A stretch of 64,000 nucleotides of DNA, taken from Scytalidium lignicola (taxonomy: Eukaryota; Ascomycota; Leotiomycetes). This document shows positions 43,901 to 54,893 of the stretch, piece by piece. The notes under the pieces are model-generated. The model searched no databases. It had not been told where the DNA came from and was given only the letters and a program-made list of their open reading frames with translations. Each line of letters begins with the position of its first letter. Within the stretch, counting starts at the first letter, position 1. Location of the stretch: assembly GCA_002812745.2 (NCBI GenBank), contig NCSJ02000180.1:21177-85176 (forward strand), written 5' to 3'. The position numbers and the translations under genes are program-made.

Positions 43901-44904
43901 TCCACAACTGTGCAAAAACGCGAAGGGAAGATCTCCAAGCCCCCAACGGCAGAGCCCGCAACCAAGACGCTCTATTTAGGAAGGAAGAAGCAGCACAGGA
44001 GGATCTGCCAGGAACAGCGGAGGAACCGGCCCCATGCGGTTTAGGTCTTTGCGGGGAAGAAGCTTCTTTTTGAGATGATCTGTGTCTGCTTGTTCAACGA
44101 TGCTGCCGACGAGCTGGCTTAATTAATCTTGCCCTTCTACGATCTCTTCACAGCTGGATGAACATCGTGTGAGGCTGCAAGGCTTTAAACTTTTGCTTGA
44201 GCAGATTAAAGCCTTTGTTCTCGTCTCTCAGTTTGAAAGCGCTGTTGAGTACAGGCGTACTGTACATGCCATTGAACCGACTCTGAACAGACGCGTAACT
44301 TGAACAGATCCACCGTAGGATCCTACCAATTAAATCTTGTGGAAGGAGGCGGAGATGCTGCCAACTCATTCACAACTTCACAAGCAAAAACCGGCCAAAG
44401 CACGTTGCAGCCTTGGGCGCGGCGCGTTGCCGAGGAAGGCGTCAATCCGTGTCTCAAGGGGGGAAACATTCAAGCAAAGCAAAAATTACATTGTCGATCA
44501 GCACTCTTGCAATTGTTGGCAGAAGCAATTTGCTTCAGTGTATTTCTCCCTTTGCATTCAACTGCAAATTCTTGAAATAAGGGGGACAGCTGCAGTTCCA
44601 GACACGCTCACGTGCAGTAGCCAATCCTCGTCGTCACAGCGTCATAGGGACTCGTAGCTGCAGCTGCACGTGCTGGAGAGCTTCTACATCCCCTCCTTAA
44701 TACCTCAACGCCAAATATCCCGCACTAAAGCAGAATCCAAATTCATCACGGAGAAAAGACTTGGCTTTTTTCAACGCTCCTTGCAACTTAAAAAGTTACT
44801 GCTGCTGTACCACCGTTACACGCAAGCAAGGAGCCCATACTGTTGCAAATACCCATCTCCTCGCTAAATCTCGATACAGCGGACCCCTAAAGACCTGTTG
44901 TGAC
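40941..44904. other. 3.96-kb intergenic region between divergent genes
   Basis: It separates the 5' ends of the bHLH gene (minus) and the TMEM135-like gene (plus). It holds pyrimidine-rich leaders (TTCTCTTTTCTCTTC at about 41253), microsatellites, Ns beside A-runs at 42969 and 43310, and two similar segments (about 42.46-42.76 and 43.86-44.16 kb; see findings). A 220-codon ORF (41307-41969, plus) has no recognisable domain and is not called. No tRNA or rRNA is seen. Long leaders, uORFs or a non-coding RNA are possible. Confidence 0.5.
42424..42443. repeat. TGTAC pentanucleotide microsatellite
   Basis: Four tandem GTACT/TGTAC units; a second short run of the same motif is at about 42774-42787. 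Both lie in the long intergenic region. Confidence 0.8.
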
Positions 44905-46737
44905 ATGTCAATGTCAGCAAAACTACGCCGCTCCAATGCCACCACCAGCATTGAAGCACGGCTCCAGATCCCTCTCCTCCTCCGTCCTCTTCTCCGTGCC
45001 TACGTCTTAGGTTACGCTTCCAGCACCTTGCCCCGGATCATCACCTTGCTCTTGACGCATCTCACCCGTCACCGCAGGAAGAGACCCAACATCGCCGGCG
45101 ACAGGAAGCCCGATGTGCCATTTCTCACCTCGCTGAAGGCTATTCTAAAGAGTGCTTTAGAGGGTCAGAGATTTCCTACTTTTTGTGCCGCGTTGGTAGG
45201 AGGTTCCACGATCTTGGAGGCACGTGACTCCCTTTTCAATTCCCCCCCTTTTCACCCATTCTCCCATTCTACATCTTTTCTAGATACTTTCTTGTCGGGG
45301 GAAAGACTTATGTGGATTAGACTGACGAATGTGCTGAGAGATAGATACCGCTACGGAAAGTAATTGGAAAATTACTGAGGAGTTGGACCGGTCTTGCGCG
45401 GCAGAGGTAGGCTTCGTCGTTTTCTTTCTCTTCCTTTCTTCTTAAATATTCAATCTTCTGTCTCATACTCCCTCTGGATAAACCTATATTCTACTCCTGT
45501 TTATCCCTATTCAATATGACCACTAACACTTTCTAGACTTTCTACATGGATCTCTACCTTCATTGCAGCATGGCTCAGCTTAAGCTTACTACAATCCAAG
45601 AAGAGCGAGGCATATATAGAGTACGTGCCGGATCCAGATGCTCCTGAGAGCAAATCAATGAGACCAGTCCGCTTCGCCGGCCGAACTATGGACTTGACCC
45701 TCTTCGCTGTATGCCGGGGTCTGGACGTGATAGTGGGTGAGCTCTGGGCGCAGCGGAAAGCCAGAAGGAGAGCAAATCACAAATGGACCAAGGTCAGGAC
45801 CTCTCTTATATCCTATCTTTTGCTGCTCTTTCGCTGCTCTTTTATTGCTTATTATGCATAGGTAACTGGCAATTTCTGACTTAATACATAGCTCGAATCC
45901 TCTATCTCTGCCCTGACAGACTCCACCATCTTCGCCGCTTCCAGTGCCCTGATAATGTGGGCCTTCATGTACACACCATCTCGCCTCCCAGGCGCCTACA
46001 ACAAATGGATCGCTTCTGCCGCACAAGTCGACCAACGTCTTCTAGTCGCCCTCCGACGCATGCGCTGGGGAGACTTGGTTTACGGCGTCGAAACCGGCCA
46101 GGCCGAGTTACTCCAATCCATGTGCGCTGACTATAACCTGCCTCTCGAAAACGGCGACCCTGTAAAATCGATCCCCTTCCCGTGTGAACTAGTCCACATG
46201 GGCCGTGGCCCAAGCTGCGAGTACCACGCGCTGTCAAGATTCCTCCGCTCAATATTCTGGGCATTCAGTACCTACCTCCCGCTAAACATCCTCCTAGCCC
46301 TCCGCTATCCATCACGAGCATCCCTAAAATTAGCACTGAAGTCCTCCCTCCGCTCCTCCACTTTCCTAGCTGCTTTCATAACCTTCTTCTACTACGGCGT
46401 CTGTCTAGCCCGCACTCGGCTGGGTCCCAAGATCCTCGGCACATCCGTCGTTGCTCGTCGCCGGATCGATTCCGGCCTCTGTGTCTCCTGCGGCTGCGCC
46501 CTTTGCGGATGGAGTATCCTGCTAGAGAACGCCAGACGAAGGAAGGATATTGCACTCTTTGTCGCACCGAGGGCATTGGCTACATTGTTTCCCAGACGGT
46601 ATGAGTGGGAGAAGAGATGGAGGGAGACCGTTGTTTTTGGAGCCGCGACGGCAGTAGTATTTACTTGTGTTCGGGAACGCCCGGAGAGGGTTAGAGGGGT
46701 GTTGGGGAAGATATTGAGGGCTGTGTTGGTTGTTTGA
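44905..46737 (+). CDS. TMEM135-like multi-pass membrane protein
   Basis: Exons 44905-45219, 45345-45406, 45537-45792 and 45892-46737 give 492 residues. Family blocks are SLKAILKSALEGQRFPTFCA with VGGSTILE, LSTWISTFIAAWLSLSLLQ, FAGRTMDLTLFAVCRGLDV, IMWAFMYTPSRLPGAYNKWI and CELVHMGRGPSCEYHALSRF. They match the TMEM135-type fungal membrane proteins, which resemble the Tim17/22/23 fold and in animals act on peroxisome and mitochondrial dynamics and lipid handling; a similar role here is inferred. The first intron (45220-45344) works only with a GC donor (GAG|GCACGT), as the nearby GTGACT donor breaks the frame. Introns here are longer (99-130 bases) than elsewhere in the window. Six or more membrane helices are visible. 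Confidence 0.8.
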
Positions 46738-47197
46738 GTGAAAAACCTAGGTTTTTCAATTGGTTAGATTGGGGACAGTGTTTGACCAAGTATTTTATTA
46801 TTAGCCTTTGGAGTTGGAGAGGTTAAAGAAAAAAAAGTATTTTTGTCAGTTATATTTAACTTGTAGTAGTAGTGTGTAATATCAAAATATTGGCCGAGGG
46901 GTATCTATTAAAAACCCCATGGATAAAGAACACTCTCAGTTTGATGGGATTTACTAGTGTGATAATTGATGTAAGGGGAAACAAGGAAAATGTATTCGAG
47001 TTTTCTCACTAGATATATTTGTTTCTGTATTTAGCAAGACTAAGATAGAAAAAGTAAAGGCAAAAGTAAAAGATAAAAGTTGTAGTAGATAGAGAAGAAG
47101 TATTGCCACACTCATCGTCACATTCCACGACCATCAAATAATCAGCCCTGGACATAAATCTCCTCTATTCTCTTATCTTCCCACCTTTTGCTTCTTT
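46738..47197. other. Converging 3' regions
   Basis: AT-rich sequence between the TMEM135-like gene (plus) and SPO22 (minus). No gene seen; an AAAGTAAAGGCAAAAGTAAAAG repeat-like purine run lies near 47050. Confidence 0.5.
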
Positions 47198-50100
47198 CTA
47201 TACATCCCAATTCAACTGCAGCAACTTACTTTGCAGCAACCTTTCCAAAGCACCATCATCCTGCACGAGATGAGCAATATTCAACGCCTTCCCGGCCCAG
47301 ATCTTCGTTGCGTCGTCATCGCCTGCGCAGTAGAGGTCTATGGCGTGGTTGAAGGCCGAGGAGGAGATCCATTCTAGTTCTTCTGTTGGATAGGGGAGGG
47401 GGGTCTGTTCGTTTTAGGAAAATTCGGTTGGTTTTAGTGAATTTGGAATGAAGTGGGGAGGGGAACATAATAGTGAGACATAGTTGACATACCTCCGATA
47501 ATTCTTCTGCTAGAGATTGGATCTGGTCTAAGAGTTGTTCTGCGACTGTAGGATTTTCTGGCAGGGCTATCTGGAAGAGACAGCGCATGTATTTTGCTAG
47601 TTTTATGCCGTCGAAAGAATCGAGACTTGAGGCTCCATTGACCACTTTTTTCAATGTCGTTATGAGTACTGGATTGCTTGTCAGTTATATTATTAGATGA
47701 GATAAAAGGAGAGGAGGTAAGGGGAAAGACCTGTCGTTGGTGCTTGGCTAGACAAGATGCAATCTGCCATTATCTCATAAATCCGCATCGTCTTACAGAT
47801 ATTCGCTTTAAGTATGACCTCACCGAGATCATCCCAGGCTTTAAGACGACATGCGGCCTCAAAATCATAAGCTAGCAGTATCCCAAGCTTTGTGAGGAGA
47901 TCTTGTGCTGGTCCCTCTTCTAGCTTATCCAACCTCTCCTGAAGCGTCTTGTCAAATTTCTCTACGTGCTTTCGAACACTGAGATAATCCTGCAACTGAA
48001 TCTCGATTGCATCCTCTCCACGAGCTAAGGCAACGAGAGCTGTTCCAATCGAGAATTCGCAAAACATTCTACGGAGAGCTAGATCATCGGAGATCTGAGA
48101 ATTAATATCATTTGGATAAGAGTCGATAAATTGGACACAGCTTGATAAAATTCGGACGGAGAATCGAGGGCTCCACTCTGCGAGATTCTTGATTCCAAGG
48201 TTGTAGGAGTTCTTCGAAAACCATTCTAGCTCGGAGACTGTCCAGATAGTATCTGCTCCTGTAGGCTGTGGCTTTGCCTTCTTTATTGCGGAGACGGCTA
48301 AGGAATTAAGTAACATGCAACATGACAGAGTTTATTTGTCAACTCACCTCCTTCAAAGAGCTTACATAGCTTCTCTACAGCATCTTCTACATACTCGGAA
48401 GTGTCCTTGCTTTCCACAGCTTCAAATCGTGAAGCCATCAGTCCGATAGTAACTCTCAACAATGATGGTAAATGCACTTCACTCGGAGCTCCGTAGTTGT
48501 GTTTTTCAAGCACTAGTTGCAATGCTTTCACAGCCTGATCTCTGTTGCCAACTTGCTGCGCATCCAATACACAGGCATACAACAGATTCGAATCCTTTGT
48601 AGAAACCACGCTGACCTTTTCAAGGCATTCACTTGCGAGATCGATATCCCCACAACGAATTGCAATCTTGTACATCAAGAATCTTGTCATCGGCTCTTCC
48701 TTGGCAGTATCAGACATCGAGTCAAATATACCTCTGGCGCTGCGGATATCCTGACGAGCAAGAGCACAAAGCAGAAGTTTCCTAGTCAAAGTCAGTTCGT
48801 GTGGTTCAAGTTCCGAGTTCAACGAACCTTGATATCCGTGTCATGTTGGCATTCCCAGAGTTTTCAAATATTTTATGCATTGCTAGCTGACACCACTTTT
48901 CAGAGACGTCATATTGACCTTGCTTGTAATTCGACTCAATCCTCTTCCATAACAACTGTAGTGAGTTAGAAGAGAAGAAGGGACGAGGGATCATAGACTG
49001 ACGGTATGTGCTGCTAATGTTGCTGTTGAGCTAATTTGCTCATTCAGATTGCTACTTATATGGTTTAGAATATCTTCAAGTGAGGCTAATGCATCAGTAC
49101 TTTCTCTCTGACTAACAGTCATATACAAACGTGTAATAAGAACCTGCTCAATCCAATCAATTCGTTCAGCATGAAGCAACCGTTGCCTCATGAGTTCATC
49201 CAAGGCTTTGCAAGCCAGACTAGGACTCTTGTCATTTAGCTTCCGGATATGATATAGAATCAACTTCACATTCGCGTCACTAAGAACCATGGACCGAACC
49301 ATTCTTCGGAGGACATCGCTATATAAGGTGCTATTGAATGTATCGTTTGAATCCGCCGATATCAAGTCTAGTCTCAAAATTAGGACAATTAACTTGTCCC
49401 CAACCTCGTTCTCAAGAAGGTCAACGAGATTTCCTGCTCTCGCAGATGCTTCTTGATCTTGAAACCCCAGCAAAGACTTGATTAGACTCTGTATTACCGA
49501 GATCCGCAATTCGCTTGAGTCAATACTCAGTCTGTCTAGTTCTTGACTATTGAAGATATCCAATGCTCTGTCTAACCACTTAGCTGCTAGCTGGTACTGT
49601 TTCTTAATCAGAAGGTCTTTGCCGATTTCGTATAAAGTATCTGCCAGGCTCTCTGCTGTATCGGGATCAAGTATACGTTTATAAGAAGCCGACTTCTTGA
49701 ACATATATTCGGCAATATCTAGTTGGTTTTGCTGCCATGCCTGTTGAATGTTATCAAAAGAAAAATTATTAAATGAAGGTTATGTGAAATTACCAGAGCA
49801 GTCCTAATAATGAAATACTCCGCGCTCAATCTTTCACAAACTTCCTTATCTAGCATGTTTTCCAATTCAGATTGCTGCAATGTGTGTTCATATCCGGCGA
49901 CTTTCTCCAATACCTTGACCGTGAGGTCAATTTGTTTCTTTTCTATTTATAATTTTTAGTATATATTCAACTAATTCTAGCATAGCACATACCTAGACAG
50001 TTCTTCGCAGCCTTTATACCAACCTTCATTAGACGAACAATCGAAGTGGCCTTCTCAAGATCTTGCGCGATGTCAAGTAGTAAGAAGGAAAAGACGCGCA

Positions 50101-50455
50101 CCAGGGTGAGCATAATTGGGACATCTTTATGGTTAATAAATTTCTCATCCCGTCGAAGCCTCGTACATAAGTTCCATAATGCCGTACCATGTCTATCTAA
50201 TTCCTCACATATCGACAACGAAGCAGGCCTTAGTTTATTGGGGAACGTCTGTATTTGATTCTCGATCTCACGAAATAAAGCCTCATAGATGTTTGAAGTG
50301 ATAACCTTGGGGAGTTGTGTCTGTAACTCGGTGGCAAAGGCTGGAGTTCGTTGTTAATGAAGGTTGCTGGTGGAAGATCATTAGAGCTACTTACTCAGAA
50401 TAGAGTCGAATCGTTTGTTCTTGCTTGGATGCGTTGTATGCGCGAATGGTGCCAT
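47198..50455 (-). CDS. SPO22: Meiotic protein Spo22/Zip4
   Basis: Nine exons (50395-50455, 49993-50340, 49794-49942, 49003-49740, 48828-48955, 48348-48781, 47731-48297, 47493-47668, 47198-47404) close in frame to 935 residues, about the size of fungal Zip4. This TPR-repeat protein is a ZMM factor that promotes crossovers and links crossover sites to the synaptonemal complex in meiosis. Visible are helical TPR-like pairs throughout (for example LADTLYEIGKDLLIKKQYQL and AAKWLDRALDIF; RGIFDSMSDTAKEE) and the conserved C-terminal block YMRCLFQIALPEN with TEELEWISSSAFNHAIDLY and KIWAGKALNIAHLV. All eight introns are GT-AG and 46-88 bases. The stop position may be off by two bases. Expression is expected mainly in meiosis. 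Confidence 0.88.
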
Positions 50456-50809
50456 CATTCCATATTAAGAAAATGCATAAAGGTATAAAACTATAGTAGT
50501 TGCTACGAATACTTGATTTTGTTCTAGAAAAAGGGTTCAGGTTCGAAGCCTGATTTGTAGAAAAGGCCGCACTTGACTTCAGAACCGGATAGCTTGACGA
50601 AAAACTTCATTTAGAAACACTATCTCGGTATCCCTATCCTAACCTTACTGCATGACAGAAATTTTTACAAGCTGAAACTGGAATAGAGAAGAAAAATAAG
50701 AATCGAATATCACGGTTTCGCCACCTTTTTTTTTAATCCTGAATTTAATATCCCGCCATAAAACTACCATATATACCAAGTATAAATAACCTAAAAGCTT
50801 ACAATGACC
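50456..50809. other. SPO22 promoter and 3' flank of next gene
   Basis: About 350 bases, AT-rich, with a TTTTTTTTT run near 50726. No gene seen. Confidence 0.5.
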
Positions 50810-52697
50810 TCACGTTTGACGTTTTACGGGATCTTGTGGCAAAAAGTTTCCTACAATGAGACAAGGACTAGGTATGGAATTAGCTAAAGCCACAATACAC
50901 TTGTTAAAGACAACTTACATTTTGTGAATATCTCTCCTGATTGTAAACGAGAAGCAACATTTTATAGTCGGATCTTTCGATTGATCATCTGGATTCTTTA
51001 GTGAGCAGCTTGTGAGTAGGGCCTTCTGTGTCTGATCAAAAGCAATAGCTCCGAATTTCTCCCAATAGTTGACGAGAGATTCCTCGGTTAAGATTTCATG
51101 CAATGCTATTTTGCCCTGGATAGAACTGTCAGTTAGGAAGTACAAGAGAAATGCAACAAAAGCATACGTCTCTTAATTTCTCAATTGGAACATGAATAAG
51201 TTCAGCCATTTCTTTATTACCACGAAAGATCTCTCCTGTTCTTCGCCAGCAGCAGGCCGGTACAGCCATACTTGCAAATACTCGGTCATACTCCATCAAA
51301 CTACGCTCAAACCACATCTCAACATACACCAGTTCGATATCTGTCAGAGTCTGCACCTTCTCGCGGAACTTAGGCCTAAAACGGTCAAGCTGCCGCAGAA
51401 TCTTCATCTTAGCTGCAGAATGCATATGGCTATCCATATATGCAGAAAGCCGTGCATAACCCTTTACGTAGTTGAATGGTTTTAATAAGCCCGCATCATA
51501 CTTTGCCCGGAGTAGTCGTTGCATGCGCTCCTCAGGGGCGTCATTTCCAGTAGGATCGGCTGCTTGGAGATAATATTCGCGTGTCTTGTCCGTAGGTAAT
51601 ACACTGCTAGGCCTTGAAATTTGATTACCATGTTGGTTTCCAGGGGGAACTAAAGAACCTCCTGGATGAACTCCACCAGCTACGGCACCGTTGTTCAAGC
51701 TCCCAGATAACATTGGGCCCTGCTGATCCGCAAAGAAGTTTGAGGTATCATCGGGGAGTAATGCTCCGTCGTCCAGAAGACTATTATTCAAAAAATCGTT
51801 GAGCAGATTATACTCGTTAGTGACTTCAGGAGTGTTGAACATATACGAGGGATGGTAATGGTGGATATCTTGAAACTGATTTTGCGATCCGATCCAATCG
51901 TTTGAGTACCCAAGGACTATAATTCAATCAATAAAATTGCCAATTGCCAATTGCCCAGGAAACACCACTAAAGACCTACACTGGTTATTATTATTTGTAA
52001 GAGCATTCGGTGGAATTCCAGACACAGGAGACGGTTGGACAAGTTGTAGTGGACCGCTCTGAGAGAGAGTCGTTGGTCCAATTCCTAAGCCGCCGTCTTG
52101 CACTTGTTCCTGAGACTGGTCGAAGGAATTTCTCATGCCGGCGTCTGTGCTGGATTGGATTCCACTTGGTGATGTCCCATCTTCTTCAGCTGAATTGCTA
52201 TGCTGGCTCTTCGCCTTCTTCGCCGCGGAGGAATCCTGTTCACGAGGCTCATCATGACAAAGGTGACCGATATTGCGCTTTATACAACGAGCACATGGGC
52301 GTTCCTGTGTAACAGACTGTTTAGTACTGAAGTTCCTGAATAATATGTACTTGCTGCACGAAAATAAGGGTATGTCGTACCAAGTCGCAGGTCATATGCT
52401 GGTTAGAGACATTCAGTTAGTTTATGCGCAAAATCTGCGCCCAGGCGCGTCCAAGATTCCACCGGCAGTATCCTGGCCCAATGGAGTACTTACAGATCTT
52501 CGACAATATACACAAGCTGCAGCGACACGTTTCCGAATTAGTACAATGATGTGGCAAGCGGATTGGAAGCTGGAGGTGTCTCGCGCCTTACCATGATTCA
52601 CCTTGCGCCTCTTCTTTGGACTCTTCGCAGCAGCGGCATTCGGGGGTGATGCTTGAGGCTTCACATCCTGCCCGTTAGTCGCCCCATTCTGTTCCAT
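50810..52697 (-). CDS. Zn2Cys6 regulator, Rds2/AcuM-type (gluconeogenesis)
   Basis: Seven exons (52592-52697, 52494-52516, 52381-52398, 51980-52304, 51168-51916, 50919-51115, 50810-50867) give 491 residues. The zinc cluster is KRRKVNHACVYCRRS, HMTCDL, ERPCARCIKRNIGHLCHDEP, with all six Cys. A disordered Ser/Gln/Asn linker and the PAS-like C-terminal region follow (KMKILRQLDRFRPKFREKVQ, WRRTGEIFRGNKEMAELI, LTEESLVNYWEKFGAIAFD) ending LIVGNFLPQDP. This is the layout of yeast Rds2/Ert1 and Aspergillus AcuK/AcuM, nuclear activators of gluconeogenic and respiratory genes on non-fermentable carbon. The Cys spacing and RCIKRNIGHLC favour Rds2/AcuM over Ert1/AcuK. Exons 2 and 3 are micro-exons of 23 and 18 bases. 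Confidence 0.88.
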
Positions 52698-53279
52698 GAC
52701 ATCGGAGGCTATGTTTCAAGGGCTTCCATTGGATTGCGACGTTGCGCAGACGTCTTCCGACTTGAGGGCAATCTCTGTCAGAGAGATCTTCAATATCACT
52801 CACACCTAAAACGATGGTTAGCGCCTTCTTCTGCAGGTACGCGGTACCATATATTCAGCCGTACTCTTAGCACTGCGATTGTGTTGAACTGGTATTTGCA
52901 TCTCTAAAGGATTGAGAGGGAAGACACACGACAACGATTTGATGTAGTGGGGTGCGGGAACTAGCAGCTTGGACCACATGAGCCGAGACGAGGAACCGTG
53001 AGGTACAAGATGTACAGAGCAGCGAATAGCAAACTACGATTTCTAATGCAGAATAGGAGGCACAGAATATTATATTCTTTATTACAGCAAGGCTCTATTC
53101 CTTGAGCTACCCCAAACCACAGCCTAAGAAGGATAATATACCAGGTTCGTTAGTCATTAAGTCATTTCGTTCGTGATCGTAAAGTACACCGCCGTGTTCT
53201 AAGGCCGAGGCGGTCGAAAATATCAGTTTTGGGATCTCCAGTCGCTTCATTCGGGTGCTTCCGGCAAAGGTCAACAACT
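52698..53279. other. Promoter of the zinc-cluster gene
   Basis: Upstream of the Rds2-type gene and downstream of the CENP-Q gene; both run on the minus strand. No gene supported; ORF 52653-52907 overlaps only by chance. Confidence 0.5.
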
Positions 53280-54521
53280 CTATCCCAGAACAACCTGCTC
53301 ATACTGCTCCTCTCCGAGGTGATCGAATAGAGTCGCCTGCACAGCAGCGTTACCCTTTGCCATCGCCTGACCAATGCCCTGCACTTGATTCAGGTTCCCT
53401 CGAATGCTCTCCACATGTCCCGTGACTTCCTGCATTATGGCCGTATAATCTTCATCCTCATCGAACTAGAACTCAGGTTAGCATCTCAAGCCTGTAACAT
53501 TATAAACGACAAAGCCTACATTGAAAGTTGGATGTTTCGTAATATCAGCAAATCTCGAACCGAGGTCCATTTTCTCCTCTTTCGAAACCGAATCATCTTC
53601 TAATTGTAGTAAGGAGTGTAACTTCTTCTGCGATTCTTTCCTCTTAGTCGTAGCCAGCTTCGCATTTCTCTCCAATTCCCCCATCACTTCTCTCTCCGAC
53701 TCAAGCAATTCCGTCTCATGAGCTAGCTCAGCTGCTAGCAATTCGTTCGAGTGTAAAATGGGATTAAGCTGGGCTTCCAGTGACCTATTATTGTCCAGGA
53801 CCTTTTCAAAGTCAAAATCCTCGACTCTCTGACTTCTTATTCCAGGGGGAAATGGAAGTCCTTTCGATAATTTGCTTATAAGTTTCCGGGAAACCATTTG
53901 TATAGCCGTGCGAGCTTGGATTCTTTTATCCTCGTCGCGGACTCGCATAATAACTGGGCGTTCAACATCTTGCAGAAGTTGCGAGATCCGTTCTATACAA
54001 TTATTCTGGAGTGGCTCCCATTGCGCATCGATTTTATCGCGAGGTATCCGACGAGTAATAGGAACTAGACGAGGATAGTTTCTGGATGTTTCTGGCTCCT
54101 CCGACTCTTCTGATACTTGTCGCGTAGATTGTTGTGATTGTCTTTTGGGCTGGGATGCACCCTGTGATGAATGGCTTGAATTCGGATTCTTGTCGGGTTT
54201 GTTTGATTTGCCTTTAACTGCCTTCGATGATGGCGGACGACTCTGAACGTTGATATCTGCATTTGATAAGGCCTTCTTTCTTTTGGAGGGATCAGCGGAC
54301 CCTTGTGATGTCGTTTTATCTAGCACTTCTTTTCTGATACTGTTCTCCAAAGACCTTCTCATACCTCCTCTCCCTAGCGCTCCCTGATTAATAGTGTCTG
54401 CAGGGCCTGCTTGCGAAGATCGAACCCTCTTGCTCGGTGGTGCTTCTTGAGACGGGGTTCTGTCTGTGTTGGCGATCGACGAGTTTGAAGGTCGCCCACG
54501 TTTTCTCTTTGAGGAGTCCAT
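53280..54521 (-). CDS. fta7: Inner kinetochore protein CENP-Q / Fta7
   Basis: Exons 53520-54521 and 53280-53465, split by a 54-base intron, give 395 residues. CENP-Q is a COMA/CCAN subunit that binds CENP-U and helps attach the inner kinetochore to microtubule-binding complexes. The N-terminal 140 residues are disordered and basic (KRKRGRPSNSS, an AT-hook-like GRP). The conserved core begins at YPRLVPITRRIPRDKID, then WEPLQNNCIERISQLLQDVE, VMRVRDEDKRIQARTAIQM-like helices and a long coiled coil (LLAAELAHETELLESEREVM). The end is HVESIRGNLNQVQGIG and EEQYEQVVLG. Assignment rests on this family pattern from memory and should be confirmed by profile search. Confidence 0.8.
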
Positions 54522-54893
54522 GTTTAATTCTAGGAGTAGTTAAGAAAAGAGACTCAAGTCGGAATGATTATACAAACCGTAGTCTATTTTATTCGATAAC
54601 CTGTAACTCTAGCTAGTCGCGTTCACTGTCGCGTAAATGCAGGGAGTATTATTACGCGGGGGTTCCGATTTAGGATTTGCCGATGTTCACCCGGTAATTC
54701 GGATGTTGACATTAAAGCTCATATATCGTGTCTATAACTATATACCTTGGTAACTTATATTAAAGTTTGAATGCCTCTTTGCTATGCCCAGCGTAGCCAT
54801 TACTTCCTAAATAAATGGCTTGACTACATTGAAGTCCCACAGATACGCCAAACACCCCATAACCCCGCACCCTTTTACCAAGCAAGCCATAAT
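54522..54893. other. Spacer, CENP-Q promoter
   Basis: About 370 bases between SEC6 (its 3' end) and the CENP-Q start. AT-rich; no gene. Confidence 0.5.
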
